From contig NC_056725.1 in NCBI RefSeq assembly GCF_019279795.1, positions 1,073,661,270 through 1,073,725,269 on the forward strand: a stretch of 64,000 bases of DNA, in the 5' to 3' direction. The stretch comes from Protopterus annectens. Lineage: Eukaryota > Chordata > Ceratodontiformes > Protopteridae. The notes under the pieces are model-generated. The model worked only from the letters and a program-made list of their open reading frames with translations. It did not search any database and was not told the origin of the DNA. This document shows positions 1 to 13,239 of this stretch, in pieces. The translations under genes and the position numbers were made by a program. The first letter of the stretch is position 1. Every line of letters starts with the position of its first letter.

Positions 1-822
1 ATGGAGTGTGGCAGGCACTGTCAGACAGTTGTGGGCTGAGCACTGATATGTGGTATCGAACATGTGTATCCCCTGATAGACAGACAGATGCTATATATGG
101 CAATTAAGTGATATCAGTACATTAGAATATTAAGTGTGCCACATGACTTGCTCACATATTTTCCTTTTCCTTCCAGGGTGATGGTGCATCAGCGAAACCC
201 ACCTTATACAGCAGCAGAGGATCAGGAGATCCACCAGAGCCTGGTGCAGAATTACTGTGTGCTGTTTTCCAGGACCAGCCAGAACCAGCATGAGAGGGCT
301 GCACTGTGACAAGATCTTGTCCATCGGGTAAATGACATAAGCATGCATAACCGGACATATAAGGAGGTACGCCATCACTGCAGTGATTTAATTAGACATG
401 TCCGGCAGTGTGCGTCTGATATCCACATACAACAGCTTGCCAAAGGCGGTGGGGTACCTATCCACCCCCGCCCTCACCAGTGTGGAGGAGCACCTCCTAA
501 GTGTTGTGGCTCCAGGCCAACAATAGCAACATCCACAAACATGTGTCATCATGGAGGCCGGAGACACCCAGCATGTTGAAATGGAGCATACAGGTAACAT
601 GCCATATCTGTAGTTGACTGTTCTCTGTACTGGTAGTTTATGCGTGGGTGAGATGTGTACTGTTTGTGTAGCTGTTAACCTGCCTATTCTTCTGCAAGAT
701 TGATATTCTGAGCATAATCTGTACACCTGTGAAAGCCACCTGTTGTACTACTGTACTTTATCATACTCACAGTATCAATGGCACAGTTGTGGCCACTAGC
801 AATCACTGTCATATTTTTGCAG

Positions 823-861
823 GTCCCTCTGGAGTGACAGCAAGGCATCCAATCTATGCTG
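823..861 (+). other. predicted 39-nt microexon of the accessory gene
   Basis: A polypyrimidine tract and AG (821-822) precede, and a consensus GTGAGT donor (862-867) follows, a 39-nt block. It reads GPSGVTARHPIYA when joined to the flanking exons in phase 1, with exon 1 contributing the first base of the Gly codon. Both junctions keep the frame, which random splice-like sites would rarely do. Confidence 0.5.
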
Positions 862-1487
862 GTGAGTGTGTAATAACAATACTATTGCTAATGACATGTG
901 TATGTCATATGGAGGTGTAGTCTGTGCACATGTAACACACCCATGCATAATGCATGCTGTGCATGTTTGCTGTGAGACTATGCATATCCCATTATTCTCA
1001 ATAGCTGCCTCACTCACATGCAATACACAGAGCATGACACACATGTGTGGCAACACAGTACTGGACATTATATAGGAATACCTGATACACATGTACACAA
1101 CACACACATGTTTGGGATACACACTACACCTTAGTCTGCTACACCCTTCAGTATCCCACTTATCATCTACGCAGCACACATAATATACCTGAGGGGTAGA
1201 GGCCTATCATGTCTTTGTGCAACAGTCTTGAACAAATAATACATTCATGTTTGGCAATGCTCACTATTGGCCACCTTACAAACCCATGTAACAAGTGGCT
1301 TTGTAATTGTGGATGTAGTCATGTTACTGCACGTCAGGTACAGCATGCTAGCTGTCTGTCTGGCACATATTATTATTGTTAACTGACCACAAGAAGCATG
1401 TTGATCATGGCTCACGTTACTACACCACATCCAGTTCCGCCGACCACAAAAGTACACATAGCAGTCATTGTGTAGCACCATCATGTG

Positions 1488-1587
<100 letters not shown>

Positions 1588-1875
1588 AAATATATGCACC
1601 CACAGCTTGTAACACTTGCACAACATTGTTATGTCCTTGTACACATTGTGTCCCAGGGTGGAGACAATCACTGAACAACTACACACAAGCATCAAGTACA
1701 CGTATACTGTTATTAACAAGGGCTGTCTACACTTGCACTGCATGTTCCTATGCAACACATAATCTGCATGCTGACACATGTGCAGTGATGGTTTTCCTTG
1801 TGATACTGTCACCCACCCTAAAACAGTATTGTGTATGTGTTGGATTGCAGGTGTGTCTGTGTTTGTATCTGCTGT

Positions 1876-2154
1876 ACTGAGGAGTGTGCCTGTGTGCCTG
1901 TGTGCTGTGTGCCTGTGTGCTTATGTGCCTGTGCACCTGTGTGCTTGTGTGCCTGTGCACCTGTGTGCATGTGCGCCTGTGTGCATGTGCACCAGTGTGC
2001 ATGGGTGCATATGCACCTGTGTGCATGTGTGCATATGCACCTGTGTGCATGTGCACCTGTGTGCATGTGTGCATGTGCACATGTGTGCATGTGTGCCTGT
2101 GTGCATGTGCACCTGTGTGCATGTGTGCCTGTGTGCATGTGCACCTGTGTGCTA
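1876..2154. repeat. GTGCAYGTGYRCCTGT-type minisatellite
   Basis: About 280 bp of short degenerate repeats built from TGTGCCTG, TGTGCATG and TGCACCTG words, in multiples of 6-12 bp. It lies immediately 5' of the acceptor of accessory exon 2. The alternating purine-pyrimidine composition could favour Z-DNA. Open frames across all readings are low-complexity artefacts. Confidence 0.9.
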
Positions 2155-3108
2155 ACATTGTGTACACATTTGTAAACTGTCTTTCCTATCTTCCTCTCAC
2201 AGGTTCTGATGTTGCTCTGGTGGAGTGCAGCAGGGAGCCTGAAGGCTGCTGGGGATAGTGATTATAATGATACATGTGTAATGGCACAGGGAGGTGTGAC
2301 AGGGTCTGTCTTTGGTCAGCCAATTGACACTACACAGCAGTCAACCCCATCAATGCGCACAGTCATCCTGCCTATACATCCATTGTCACCAATGCCCTTA
2401 GCTGAGGGACAGCATACAGTGGGCATTGACCAGGATAGTGTGGTATCATTGGCACATGCATCCCCTCACAGCAGCCATGGCCAGATTCCTGACATTGTAC
2501 CACACAGGCAGATGTCCAGGGGTTCTCGTGGGAGCATCCGTGGTCGTACTGCCCCTGTCAGACGTGACCACAGAGGTCTTTCAACCTCAGCTATGTTCCA
2601 GGCTGTAATGCAGGCACACTTACGTATGGAACGGTACACCAAACAGGGTATGAGGGAGCTTAGAGCACATCGCACCGCTATGAATGACACTATGCGTGAC
2701 GTTGCATCTGCCATCCGTAACATCAGCAAGGTCATTGATAGACATTGGGGGGACACATTAGATCTCTTCCACAAATACATGTCCAGGAGCCAGGACAGTG
2801 CAGGATGGTTGAGGCATCAACGTGGACGTATGCCAGCAACATTATCAGCTGGCAGCCATCACGGATGACAACAAACCCACTGCCGCTCCCATAGTGCCAG
2901 TACCAGCCCCAGCAATGCTGGGTCTATGCTGTCATTAGACCATCTGCGAAGACCACGTGCACGTGGCTCTGGACAGTCCCAGCAGGGACATGTGTCCAGT
3001 CAACAACCCACTGCTTCTGATGACCGTACCCAGTCTGGCTTAGTACCTGATACTGTCCGTAGCACCCCTGCCAGGCACAGGTGCAGTGTCCGTGGCCAGA
3101 GACAGTGA

Positions 3109-3281
3109 TCTGTATGACCTGGCAGGTACAGTCTGTGGCTGTCCACAAACACCCGTATATGGCAGCCACATAGTGGAACTGTGTGCATGCATACACACAC
3201 ACATAATGCTAACACCTAGAGCAAACACATACACACACACATTGCAGCAACATTGCCCCATGTTCTACTGTTGGTCCTCAC

Positions 3282-3322
<41 letters not shown>

Positions 3323-4598
3323 AGTCAGTTGGATGTGTCAATGGCAGACTCTGGCAAATCAAGTAGACACCCTGTGCATATGATGAAACTGTGCCGCCTC
3401 CTGCCATCTGTAACATTGATGCATGAACAGGGTAGCATGGTGCTGATGCACAGGGTGACTACATTGCACTATAGTGATATTATCATGTTGTTAACAGTAC
3501 AGTGTAATGATATTGGTGTGGGTATATTCGAGCATGCATGATGCATTACCTATGTTTGTCATTGCAGTTTCATATACACCAGTGTTAATTCCCAAAGTGT
3601 ACTGTCTGCACATGTGCCACATGGCTGTTGTGTGTACCTGTGCCTGCATATGTTGGGGTGTGGACAGTACATGTGTGATGTTTGCAGCACTGAGTTGCAG
3701 GTGTACATTTGTGAACATGGTTAGCCTGGAACATGACATGGTTTGACAGTATGCTGTGGGTGATACTGTTTCCAAATGTCAATGGTCTGCATTCTGGTAG
3801 TATACACAGCTTACATAGCCTGACATTCAGTGGTCATTACATGGTGTCTCCTCAACTGATACACAGATGTAGGAACCTGGTGTCAGTGATATCCCTGCAG
3901 TACTACACTATACCAGTAGCCATTCTTACTGAGCCCCAAACATCCCTGGGAACAATACTCTTTGGCATATAGCAGTCTCACGTACATGCCAACACACTAC
4001 GGATATGTCCATCTACGACTGCAAATACATACAGTGGCCTACAATGCATTCTACACATGACACACCTAACCACCACAAGGGTATCATACGGACAGATACC
4101 TGTTGTCCAAGCCATGCTGTATTGCTGTAATGCAACTGTGGCATTGGCATCGGCATGTAGTTAACATAGTATTCCAACAGTACCATGTAGGTGGTATCAC
4201 CCATCATGTAGAACGGGTAATGGTGTGTACATGTGGACAAGTGTTATCTTGTCTTTCCTGTGATATTCACATTTCCAAAGGTATTCTGCAGTCCACCAGT
4301 GTATCACCTAAGCAAGAAGGTGTCTGTATGCATATCGGCAACAGTTGCCATACACCTACACTGGATGTCCATCACTTACAGACTTTGCTGTGTTTTAACA
4401 TGTCTGACATATACTCCAGACATGAACCCTCACCCACGTTAATCTATCAAAGCTTTCATGGGTGTGTGTCACATAGCTGGCCTAGGACATAGATCACTGC
4501 AGTAGCCTGCATTGTCACCAACATACATGTATGGCCTAAGGTCTGGTAAGCTGCGGCACATGCTGTAAAAGGTAACAACTGTATTCATATGGGGCAGG
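3109..4598. other. no gene recognised
   Basis: Apart from the short CA repeat at 3283-3318, this AT/TG-rich stretch has no coding frame with recognisable homology. It probably belongs to the interior of Harbinger element 1. Confidence 0.5.
3283..3318. repeat. (CA)n microsatellite
   Basis: About 36 bp of CA repeat inside otherwise unrecognised element interior. Confidence 0.95.
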
Positions 4599-6170
4599 CT
4601 TCACACATAAGAACTATTAAAGGTCACAGGTACATATCTGTATGTGGCACACACATACCTGATGTGTGCATTGAAATTATTGTTATAATAATATGTCATA
4701 CAATAATAAAAGCAAAACACACAACACATTGACAAACTGTGTGACAAATGCACACGTAGCATTCAAACCCCTACCTAATTATGTTATGACACTTGAGAGA
4801 GACACATTAGCACAGAGCGCTATTCGCATTATTGGATGCCTTTCCTTCTCCTGCTGTATTTATAGGGTGCTGACATCATCAGTCTTTCCATAGAGGAATG
4901 TACATCTTTTAGTGTGTTATCTCAGTCTTCAAAAAGGCCATTCCATTCACAGAGAATTGCATACATACACAGCGCTTTCAGGATTCAAACCCCTACCTAA
5001 CTATGTTATGATACTTGAGAGAAATGCATTAGCTCAGCACGCTTTTCGCATTACTGGATGAGCTTTCTTCTCCTGCTGTATTTATAGGGTGCTGACATTA
5101 TCAGTCTTTCCAAAGAGGAATGTACATCTTTTAGTGTGTTATCCCAGTCTTCAAAAAGGCCATTCCTTTTACAGAGAATTGCAAACATACACACCGTTTG
5201 GAGAATTCAAACCCCTACCTAACTATGTTATGATACTTGAAAGAGACGCATTAGCAGAGCACGCTATTCACATTACTGGATGATTTCACTTCTCCTGCTG
5301 TATTTATAGGGTACTGACATCATCAGTCTTTCCAAAGAGGAATGTACATCTTTTAGTGTGTTATCCCAGTCTTCAAAAAGGCCATTCCTTTCACAGAGAA
5401 TTGCATACATACTTCACACATAGGAACTATTAAAGGTCACAGGTACATATCTGTATGTGGCACACACATACCTGATGTGTGCATTGAAATTATTGCTATA
5501 AGAATATGTCATACAATAATAAAAGCAAAACACACAACACATTGACAAACACACACATGGCATTTGTAGGATTCAAACCCCTACCTAACTATGTTCTGAT
5601 ATCGGTACATTAGCACAGCACGCGATTCGCATTACTGGATGCTTTTCTTTCTCCTGTTGTATTTATAGGGTGCTGACATCATCAGTCTTTCTGAAGAGGA
5701 ATGTACATCTTTTAGTGTGTTATCCTAGTCTTCAAAAAGGCCAATCATTTCACAGAGAATTGCATACATACACACAGTGTTTGCAGGATTCAAACCCCTA
5801 CCTAACTATGTTCTGATATCGACACATTAGTACAGCGCACTGTTCACATTACTGGATGATTTTCCTTCTCCTGCTGTATTTATAGGGTGCTGACATCATC
5901 AGTCTTTCTGAAGAGGAATGTACATCTTTTAGTGTGTTATCCCAGTCTTCAAAAAGGCCATTTTTTTCACAGAGAATTGCATACATACACACCCCTCTGC
6001 ACCCCCCACACACACACATAGCTTGCAGGATTTAAACCCCTACCTAACTATGTTATGATACTGGAGAGAGACACATTAGCGCAGCATGCTATTCACATTA
6101 CTGGATGATTTTCCTTTTCCTGCTGTATTTATAGGGTGCTGACATCATCAGACTTTCCAAAGAAGAATGC
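4599..6170. repeat. tandem array of ~220-bp units with tRNA-like module
   Basis: Six similar units start with an ATTCAAACCCC-type word at 4761, 4983, 5204, 5571, 5788 and 6030, giving periods of about 217-242 bp. Each continues with TATTTATAGGGTGCTGACAT and TTTAGTGTGTTAT blocks. A leader (4599-4735, CACACATAAGAACTATTAAA) recurs at 5412-5550 between units 3 and 4, so a multi-unit block was duplicated. Read on the minus strand, each unit start gives GGTTTGAATCC, close to a pol III B box, preceded by a degenerate A-box-like stretch. The module therefore looks tRNA-derived. No intact tRNA fold is claimed. Confidence 0.85.
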
Positions 6171-6526
6171 ACATCTTTAACTATCCCTCAGTATGGGGGA
6201 TAACAATATCTGTGCATTAACAGACGCCTAGTTTAGGGTCACATAAACACACTGGCACTGCCAGGTTATGTTCTATAGCATGCTTCATCACCACAGGACT
6301 TGCAACACACAACACAAGTAGAGGGTGTATCCATATACATCACAGATACACACACCTCTGGGTTGGTACCTCTGCACTAAGCATAACAGGACATACATAT
6401 ACAACTACCATTGTGCAAAACTGCCTTTTGGTTTGGTGTGTAGTTCAGACCACCCCCCATACCCAGTAACCACACTTGGCTTTCCTGAGAACAGTGTAGG
6501 ATATGCAGGTCTTCACACACACCATT

Positions 6527-7830
6527 ATAGTGGTTGACTTCAGGTACACAAATATTGACTGGGGATACTACTCAGGCCCTCAACAACATCACCCTACAGC
6601 CACTACAATTTGTGAATCCATGTGCTATGGCACAGCCAGTCACCACACCCACAAGGGGGGAATACATATTGGACCTGATCATCTCAAACATGGGGACTCT
6701 ATGTTCCACACCAGAGGTAGAACCGTCATTGTTAAGATCAGACCATAAACAACTTTCCCTGGACATCCATATCTCGTCCCCACCCCCAGCCAAGGAAATC
6801 ACTGTAAAGAATTTCTCAAAAGCAGACTTTGCACTTGTGAAGACTGGGGTGGAATACTTCAAAGGCCCCGTGGTGGAGGATAATAAAGCCCAATCTGCAG
6901 AATCCTTTACAAGCGCATTGTATGAGCACCTGCAGGTATACATTGATCATGCTATCCTAAATAAAACCATGAATCCTCCAAAACAGGAGACCTGTCTGGT
7001 TAACCCCAGCCATATATAAGCTGTACAACAGAAGGAGGAAGCTACTATATAACAGAGCAATATCCCACAGACCCACACAGATCATAACCTCTCCTTTGCT
7101 AATCACATTGACAGAGTCATTGCAAACACCTTTATATAGCCCCCCTTATCACATGGGTGTTTGCATGTAGATCATGGGAGGTCATTGTGGCCCTCTACTA
7201 GTCACTCATCAGGCCCATGTTTGACTACAATGCCCCTTTTTGGGTGTACCTTACCCAACACCTGTGGCAACTACAGTGAACACAACAGTACCTCCCCAAG
7301 AGGATGATGGGCTACACACAGATTTCCTATGCAGCTCAACTAAAGGATCTCCAGCTCTACTCAGTTGCTTAATGCCTACTCAGAGGTGATCTATGCCTGA
7401 CATACGCAGCCATTTCAAACCCAGAAGTAATGGACATGCTCCACCTCATAACATCCAAGACCCTTAGAGCTACACACTCCAAGAACTTAAACCTCAGCAC
7501 AAAAATAAATAGGACATGCTGCAGGGACAGATTCATTACCCAGAGGCTCCCCTCACTCTGGAATTGAATCCCCATTAAAGTTAGACATAGCCCCTCGCCA
7601 ACCCTCTTCCAGCGAAATACAGCTGCATGGATGGGAAATTGCAATTTCACCCCTGGGATCTCCACTGTGTCCCTACTTGACAGTGGCACAGCAAACTTGC
7701 CTTAAAGGGTGCTTTCTGTGACCTACTTTACAGAGGCACAGTAGGCTACTCTACTGGGGAGGTGGACATCAAATACACTCTGCCTAGGCTTATGAATTCC
7801 CTAGGGCAGACAGCCTAGTATTGACCTCTG
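6527..7830 (+). pseudogene. CR1-like LINE remnant D, internally deleted
   Basis: The 5' part (6530-7020) encodes the C-terminal half of an APE-type endonuclease and the EN-RT linker. Conserved words are NIDWGYYS, ILDLIISNMGTL and LLRSDHKQLSLDIHI, matching the copies at 10.9-11.2 kb and 63.5-63.8 kb. The palm of the RT is missing. From about 7180 the frame resumes in the RT C-terminal region, with many stops, and ends in a CR1-type 3' UTR resembling that of the 8.67-kb copy. It is non-functional. Confidence 0.75.
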
Positions 7831-8093
7831 CACCTATGTTTATGTTCAGGATGCACAATATTTGTTGCTGCTACTGTTTGCAGGTCTTTATTGCCATAGC
7901 TTTCCCAGTTTCTATGAACAACTTGTGTATCTGCGTAACATGTTTGATCATGACAGGGTTCCAGTATATTAATATATGTGTCTGTTGTCATTTAACTGTG
8001 TGCACAGGGCGGATTGCTGGATCGTGGAAGTTTCCTGGCATAACACATACAATTGCCAGATATGTGTGACTGACTGCTATACTCAGACATGGC

Positions 8094-8300
8094 CTAAGTG
8101 TGTGAGCATGCCCAGTTCAGGCTTTCCATGGTTTGTTGCCTGACATATGTCTCATTTGTCCAAGTGTGTGAGCATGCCCAGTGTGACCTTTCCATATGTT
8201 GTGATCTGGAGTCCACTACATTTCTGGTTGTGTGTGAACATGACCAATATTGACATTTATACTGTGTGTGTTGGAAGTCATATTGTGTTCTTACTGACAG
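8094..8300. repeat. ~67-bp degenerate tandem repeat, 3 units
   Basis: Three successive units begin with variants of AAGTGTGTGAGCATGCCCAG at about 8094, 8161 and 8232. The third is the most diverged. There is no coding function. Confidence 0.7.
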
Positions 8301-8417
8301 ACTCCTTTGTGTCATAACTCAACAGGGATTATGCTTTGCCTGCAGGGTTTCCATGTGATAGTTTGCAAAGATTTGGCAGCATTCTGTAATACTGGCTGAA
8401 CACTGTGATACTGTCAT

Positions 8418-8487
8418 GGTGTAGTGATTCAGTACTTTCACTATGATGCACAGTATCATGAGTTTGAGTCCCATCACTGCTTTAAAT
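8418..8487 (+). repeat. tRNA-derived SINE-like head
   Basis: GGTGTAGTGATTCAGTAC (A-box-like) is followed about 30 bp later by GAGTTTGAGTCCC, a B-box-like word (consensus GGTTCRANNCC). Spacing and order fit a decayed tRNA-derived SINE head or tRNA pseudogene. The acceptor stem is not complementary enough to call a tRNA. Confidence 0.45.
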
Positions 8488-8667
8488 GTTTATATTGAGG
8501 CGACCAGACTGGTTAAGGGCCAGTTGGGCAACTATGAGCATGTTGCAGTTTGTTCAGCTATGGCCTACTTAAACCAGGCTTGTCCGACATTGCTGTGTAT
8601 TCACCAACTTGGGTGGACATTGCCAAACATTGACCACAGTTGTACTAGTTGGTGTGTGTGATTCTGT

Positions 8668-11600
8668 TCATAGGTTCATACTAGGCTATCTGCCCTAGTG
8701 CATTTATAATCCTAGCCAGAGTGTGTTTGGCTTTCAACACACATTTTAAGTGGAGTTTGCCATGACATTTTTCAAGGATAGTATACTGTGCCTCTGTCTA
8801 ACAGTGACATAGAAGTGATACCCAGGGTAAACCTACAATCTCCCATCCACTCATCAAGATTCCTCTTGAAGAGAGTCAATGAGGGACTCTGGCTAACCTG
8901 GAGTGGGGGTTTACTCAAGAGTGGGGGGAGCCTCTGGGTTATGAATCTGTCACTCCAGCATGTCCTATTTATTTCAGTCCTGAGGTTCAGGTCTCTTGAG
9001 CACGTAGCTTGATGGGATTCTGATTTTCTGAGGTGCAGCATGTCCATTGATTCCAGGTTGGACATGACTTTATACATCAGACACAGATTACCTCTGGGCA
9101 GGCGGTATGCCACTGAGTGGCGCTGCAGTTTCTTTAACCGGGCAGCGAATGGCATGTGTTTGAGCCCTTTGATCCTCCTGGTGAGGTACTTTTGTGGTCT
9201 TTCCAGCTGCTGCAGGTGTCTGATAAGGTACATCCCACAAGGGACATTTTACTCAATTATGGGCCTGATGAGGGATGAGTTAAGAGGCACGATGACCTCC
9301 TCTGATGTAGATGTGAATACCTTCATGATTAGGTGGGCTATATGAAATGTTTTTCTAAACACTTTGGCCACGTGGTTCTCGAATGAGAGATATCTATCAG
9401 CTTGGGTCCCCAGGTCCCTTATCACTTCTTCCATACTTAATGGGTTGCCACCTATGTGGTAATTTGTGGGCACTTAGTTTTTGACAAAGGGGAGGACTAT
9501 ACACTGTTTTGCATGTAGCTTGTCTGTTTCTATGAGGCCCTTTTGTAGGATGCTTGTGTCAGCTGGAGGGTCGATTATGGTGCCCAGTTTGCAGTCATCT
9601 GCAAATTTGTTCACCAACAGTCCTTCTGTGTTGGCCTGTACCTCTGAGAAATATATACCAAACAAGGGAGGTCCCAGGACTGAGCCTTGTGGGATGCCAC
9701 TTGTAGCTGGTTTGGGGTTTGACATGGCTCCAGCATTTCTGACCATGTGGGTTCTGTCCTTGAGCCAGTCTGCAACCCATCTAGTAACATAGGGGTTTAT
9801 ATTGAAGCTGGTGATCTTATCCATGATGACCAAGTGGGGTACTGTATGGAAGGCTTTTGTGAGGTCCAGGTAGGCTGTGTGGACCACCTTCCCCTCGTCA
9901 TTGGCCTTGGTGACTGCTTCAAATGACTCAACCAGGTTTAAGAGGCAGGATCTGCACTTAAGAAAGCCAAACTGGGTAGGATCCAGTGTCTGTAGGTCCC
10001 CAATATGTTTATTTCTGAGGTCCATGATGATCCTTTCCACAGCTTTGCATAGCAAGCTAGTCAGGCTTCTGGGGCAATAGTTTGCAGTATCCATTGAGGC
10101 ACCACCTTTGTGGAGAGGGACCACTGTTGCTGTACACTGCTCTTTGGGTACATATCCTGTGGTAAGGCTGAGAATGAACAGAGGTTTTATATTTGTGTTC
10201 AATTCTTCTTGGGGTTCATGTTGGACACAGCCCAGGAAACCGTCTGGTCCCATTTATGCTGTGTGTTTTGCTTTGGAGAGGCTGGCTGTTACCTGAGCAT
10301 CTGTGATGTCAGGGGGCCAGCACTCTGCTGGGATAGATATTTGCCCTTTTAGAGGGGGGGGGTTGCACTGAACCTGTCAGCTCAGATGTTGGCAATATCT
10401 GTGGGTTTGGTGTATTGTTTGTCATTTTGGACTACTTCTGTGCATATCTGGGGATTCTCACACAGGTTCCTACCATAAGTAAAGAATGCCTTGTGATTAT
10501 CCTTGGTGTCCTGTACAATTTTTATCTCAAAGATGGCCTTAGACGATCTTATGTATGGCCGTAGTTTTTCAATAATACTGATCAGAGATCCCTTCCCTTT
10601 TTGGGATTTTGATCTGTCATATAGTAGCTTCCTCCTTGTATTGTATGGTTTGTTTATGGCTGGGGTCCACCGGACAGGATGCCTGGCTTTGGATGATTGG
10701 GTCTTGGTTTTATTTGGGATTGCATGATCCATGCATTCCTGAAGGTGTTCATAGAATGCATTTATAAAGGGTTATGAGGTCTGGGCCATATTTTCCACAG
10801 GCACAGGGGCTGTGAAGGATTCCACCTCAGTTTTGAGGAGTGTGACATTTGCTTTAGTGAATAATTTTCACTGTGTTTTTCTGGCCATGGGCTGGGATCG
10901 GGATGTGAATATCCAGTGAAATTACTCTCTGGTCTGATCTTACCAGTGAGGGATACACTTCTGGTCTTGGGCATAGAGTCCCCATGTTGGTGATGATCAG
11001 GTCCAGTATGTTTTCCCCTGCTGTGGGAGTGGTAACAAGTTATTCAATAGCATTTTGGTTTATAAATTCTGGGAACCTTTGGGCTAGGGTGTTGGGGCTA
11101 GGGTAATGCTCCCAGTCTATGTTTGGGTAGTTAAAGTCATCCAATATAATGGTGTTTGGGGAGACTTTCATATTTTCATGTGTTCTCCAGTCAGCTAAGT
11201 GTGGTTCCTGGGTTTAGGAGGGTGGTCTGTAGCAGGCTATGAACTGGAAGACGGTTTTAGCTAGTGTTAGTTGCACATGGATAGTCTCCAATTCTTCATG
11301 CTGTGCCACCAACCCGGGGGTTTGGGTATCTTTGAAAAATATTGATACTCACCCTCCTTTTGTAGTTTGTTCCATGTTTTGCAGCTGTAAAGCATGGTAT
11401 GAGGTGTAACCTGTTAATGCTTGGGTGCTCTTGGGAGCCTTGAATCAGGTTTCTGTTACTGCACAGATATCAACATTCTCCATGTTGAGGAGAGTTTGAA
11501 GTGCATGCATCTTGCAGTTTAGACTTCTGGCATTGAGTAGCATTACTTATAGTTTCTTATCCCTTGTGATACCAATGGAGGTGGGTTTGTGTTTTGAGCC

Positions 11601-11850
11601 TTACCTAAAAAAGGCACTATGGGGGTGACAAGAGCCTTTGGCAATATCCAAAAGGCCACAGGTGATAGGTGAAATCCATCCCTAGTGAAGCATCATGTCT
11701 TGTCGAGCATGTCATCCCAGGCTGACAGGCATTGTATCCCCTTTCACTGACACCAATACTTAAGCCAATTGTTGTAATTGATCATCTTGTCTTCATATTG
11801 TGGCCTCATGTTTGGTGAGGGTAGGATGATACTCAAGGTCATCAAGTTTG
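8668..11850 (-). mobile_element. CR1-like LINE copy A, 5'-truncated
   Basis: A minus-strand non-LTR retrotransposon of about 3.2 kb. Its 3' end is at about 8668, with a short TATGAACC-type tail, and its 5' truncation falls inside the ORF1 esterase region near 11850. Order on the minus strand: ORF1 C-terminal remnant (about 11.85-11.6 kb), EN (about 11.56-10.8 kb), linker and RT (10.75-8.77 kb), 3' UTR. It sits between the accessory and transposase parts of Harbinger element 1, so it is younger than that element. CR1 elements usually have a short tandem 3' repeat instead of poly(A), consistent with this end. Confidence 0.85.
8772..11560 (-). pseudogene. CR1-like LINE ORF2 (EN-RT) pseudogene, copy A
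   Basis: ORF2 would encode the nicking endonuclease and reverse transcriptase for target-primed insertion. EN words such as NARSLN, DICAVTET and NIDWEHYPSPN appear around 11.56-10.9 kb with stops. RT words follow in family order: VVPLHKGGAS, LDLTKAFHTVPH (motif A), SGIPQGSVLGPPLFGIYF (motif B) and KFADDCKLGT (motif C, FADD). The longest open piece is 9474-10253 (259 codons). Two further frames cover the thumb and C-terminal part (9249-9473, 8772-9233). Multiple frameshifts and stops make it inactive. Confidence 0.85.
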
Positions 11851-12069
11851 CATATACTACATGGTGGTAAATGCTGTTTGGCACTGCCTTACATTGCTTA
11901 ACACATGGCAATCATGCCTCAGGTGGTGCTGCTGGGCTGCCTATGTTTGATGCACATACTGCACTCCCTATACATGTTTGGAAACAGGTAGTGTCAAGTT
12001 AGGCATCCCTTTTACTGTATGTGCGAGTCAGAGAGAGGTATCATTTCCAGGGTTCCTACTGAGCCAGTG

Positions 12070-13239
12070 TATGTGCTATGCACTGCCTCTTTGCCAAGGC
12101 CAAGGCATACTGGGCATGCCTCCTTCTGCCTACTGGGGCAGGCTCAGGTTGTTCCTCTTCCGAGTCACGCTCTGCCTGTGATGGCCTTGGCACTGGTGGG
12201 GGCTGTTTGCCCCAAGCCTATGCTGATCCTGCTGCAGCTATTTTTGCAGAATCATATTATGCAGCATAGCACATACCATGACAATTTTGGTACATGTAGT
12301 TGGTGAGTATTGCAAGCCTCCACCAGATGTGTCCAGGCACCGGAACCGTGACTTGGGCAACCCAAACACACGCTCGATTACATTTCGTGTTTGTGCGTGT
12401 GCCTCATTATGGCGTTCCTGTTCAGGTGTGTGTGCGTTTCTGATGGGTGTCATCAGCCACGGCTCCAGTGCATAGCCAGCATCCCCCACTAAGTGACCAT
12501 GTGGGATGTCCCCATTGACAAATGTCTGGTACAGCTGCGTCAGATGCCAGATATGGGAATCATGGCAGCTTCCAGGGCAGCCAGCACACACATTCATTAT
12601 TATGCCCTGGGCATCACACACGACCTGGCCGTTGATGGAGGGGAAGCCCTTGCGGTTAATTTAGGCCCTACCCCACTCACAGGCTGGTGCTTTGATGCGT
12701 ATATGCGTGCAGTCTATTGCACCCACTACCTCAGGGTATTCTGCTATTTGCTGGAAGAGATGCATATTGCTGGCCAATACCTCACGGGAATTGGGGAAAT
12801 ATACATGATCACCGATATGTGCTCACATGGAATCCAGGAACTGGTGCAGTACCCTGGATGCTGATGCCTGTGATATCCCCATCATATCACCAGTTGGTCT
12901 CTTAAAGGTACCTGTTCCTAGTATTCTTAGGCCAACACATATCTTGGTTTCCACTGGGATGGGTTCCCCTCTGTTGGTTCTGTGTGTGAGGTGTGGCCTG
13001 CACAGCTCAACAATTTGCTGCAGGAGGTCTGTGTCCACTCTATAGCGCGCCACTATCTCCAGCTCATGTAACCCCTGGTAGGTGACCCTGGGCCTGTACA
13101 CTCTTCTCTGTCTCCTCACTGTGGATTGTCCGTCAGAATTTGCATTGTCACCACCCTCAGCATGTTGCCTTTGTCGCCTTATAACATCAATGGCAGCCCC
13201 CAGCATTTTTTGTCTGAGTGTAGCTTTTTCAGTTTTCAC
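12070..13239 (-). pseudogene. PIF/Harbinger DDE transposase pseudogene, element 1
   Basis: The family cuts and pastes DNA with a DDE_4-type nuclease. The ATG at 13239 opens an N-terminal half with a helix-turn-helix-like region (GDMMGISQASASRVLHQF). The catalytic domain follows in the same frame: GAIDCTHIRI (first Asp), LVGDAGYALEPWL (second Asp) and NVIERVFGLPKSRF (Glu), then an acidic/basic tail reaching about 12.07 kb. All three catalytic positions are still readable. Two in-frame stops kill it: TGA at 12823-12825 just after the HTH, and TAA at 12661-12663 between the first and second Asp. A shift near the end moves the tail to another frame. Related to vertebrate HARBI1 by family, not a HARBI1 gene. 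Confidence 0.88.

Noticed and set aside
1748-2258. Cys/Val/His-rich proteins across the minisatellite
   Set aside because: Low-complexity translations of an intronic repeat, open on both strands.
4599-6170. CRISPR array
   Set aside because: Repeats of ~220 bp without short direct repeats and unique spacers, in a eukaryotic transposon context.
8418-8487. Functional tRNA gene
   Set aside because: A- and B-box-like words are present but the acceptor stem and anticodon arm do not pair convincingly.
9481-10732. Plus-strand open frames opposite the CR1-like RT
   Set aside because: They are antisense shadows of the minus-strand RT. The RT motifs read only on the minus strand.
12019-12864. Plus-strand frames opposite the Harbinger transposase
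   Set aside because: Antisense of a recognisable DDE domain. No independent homology.
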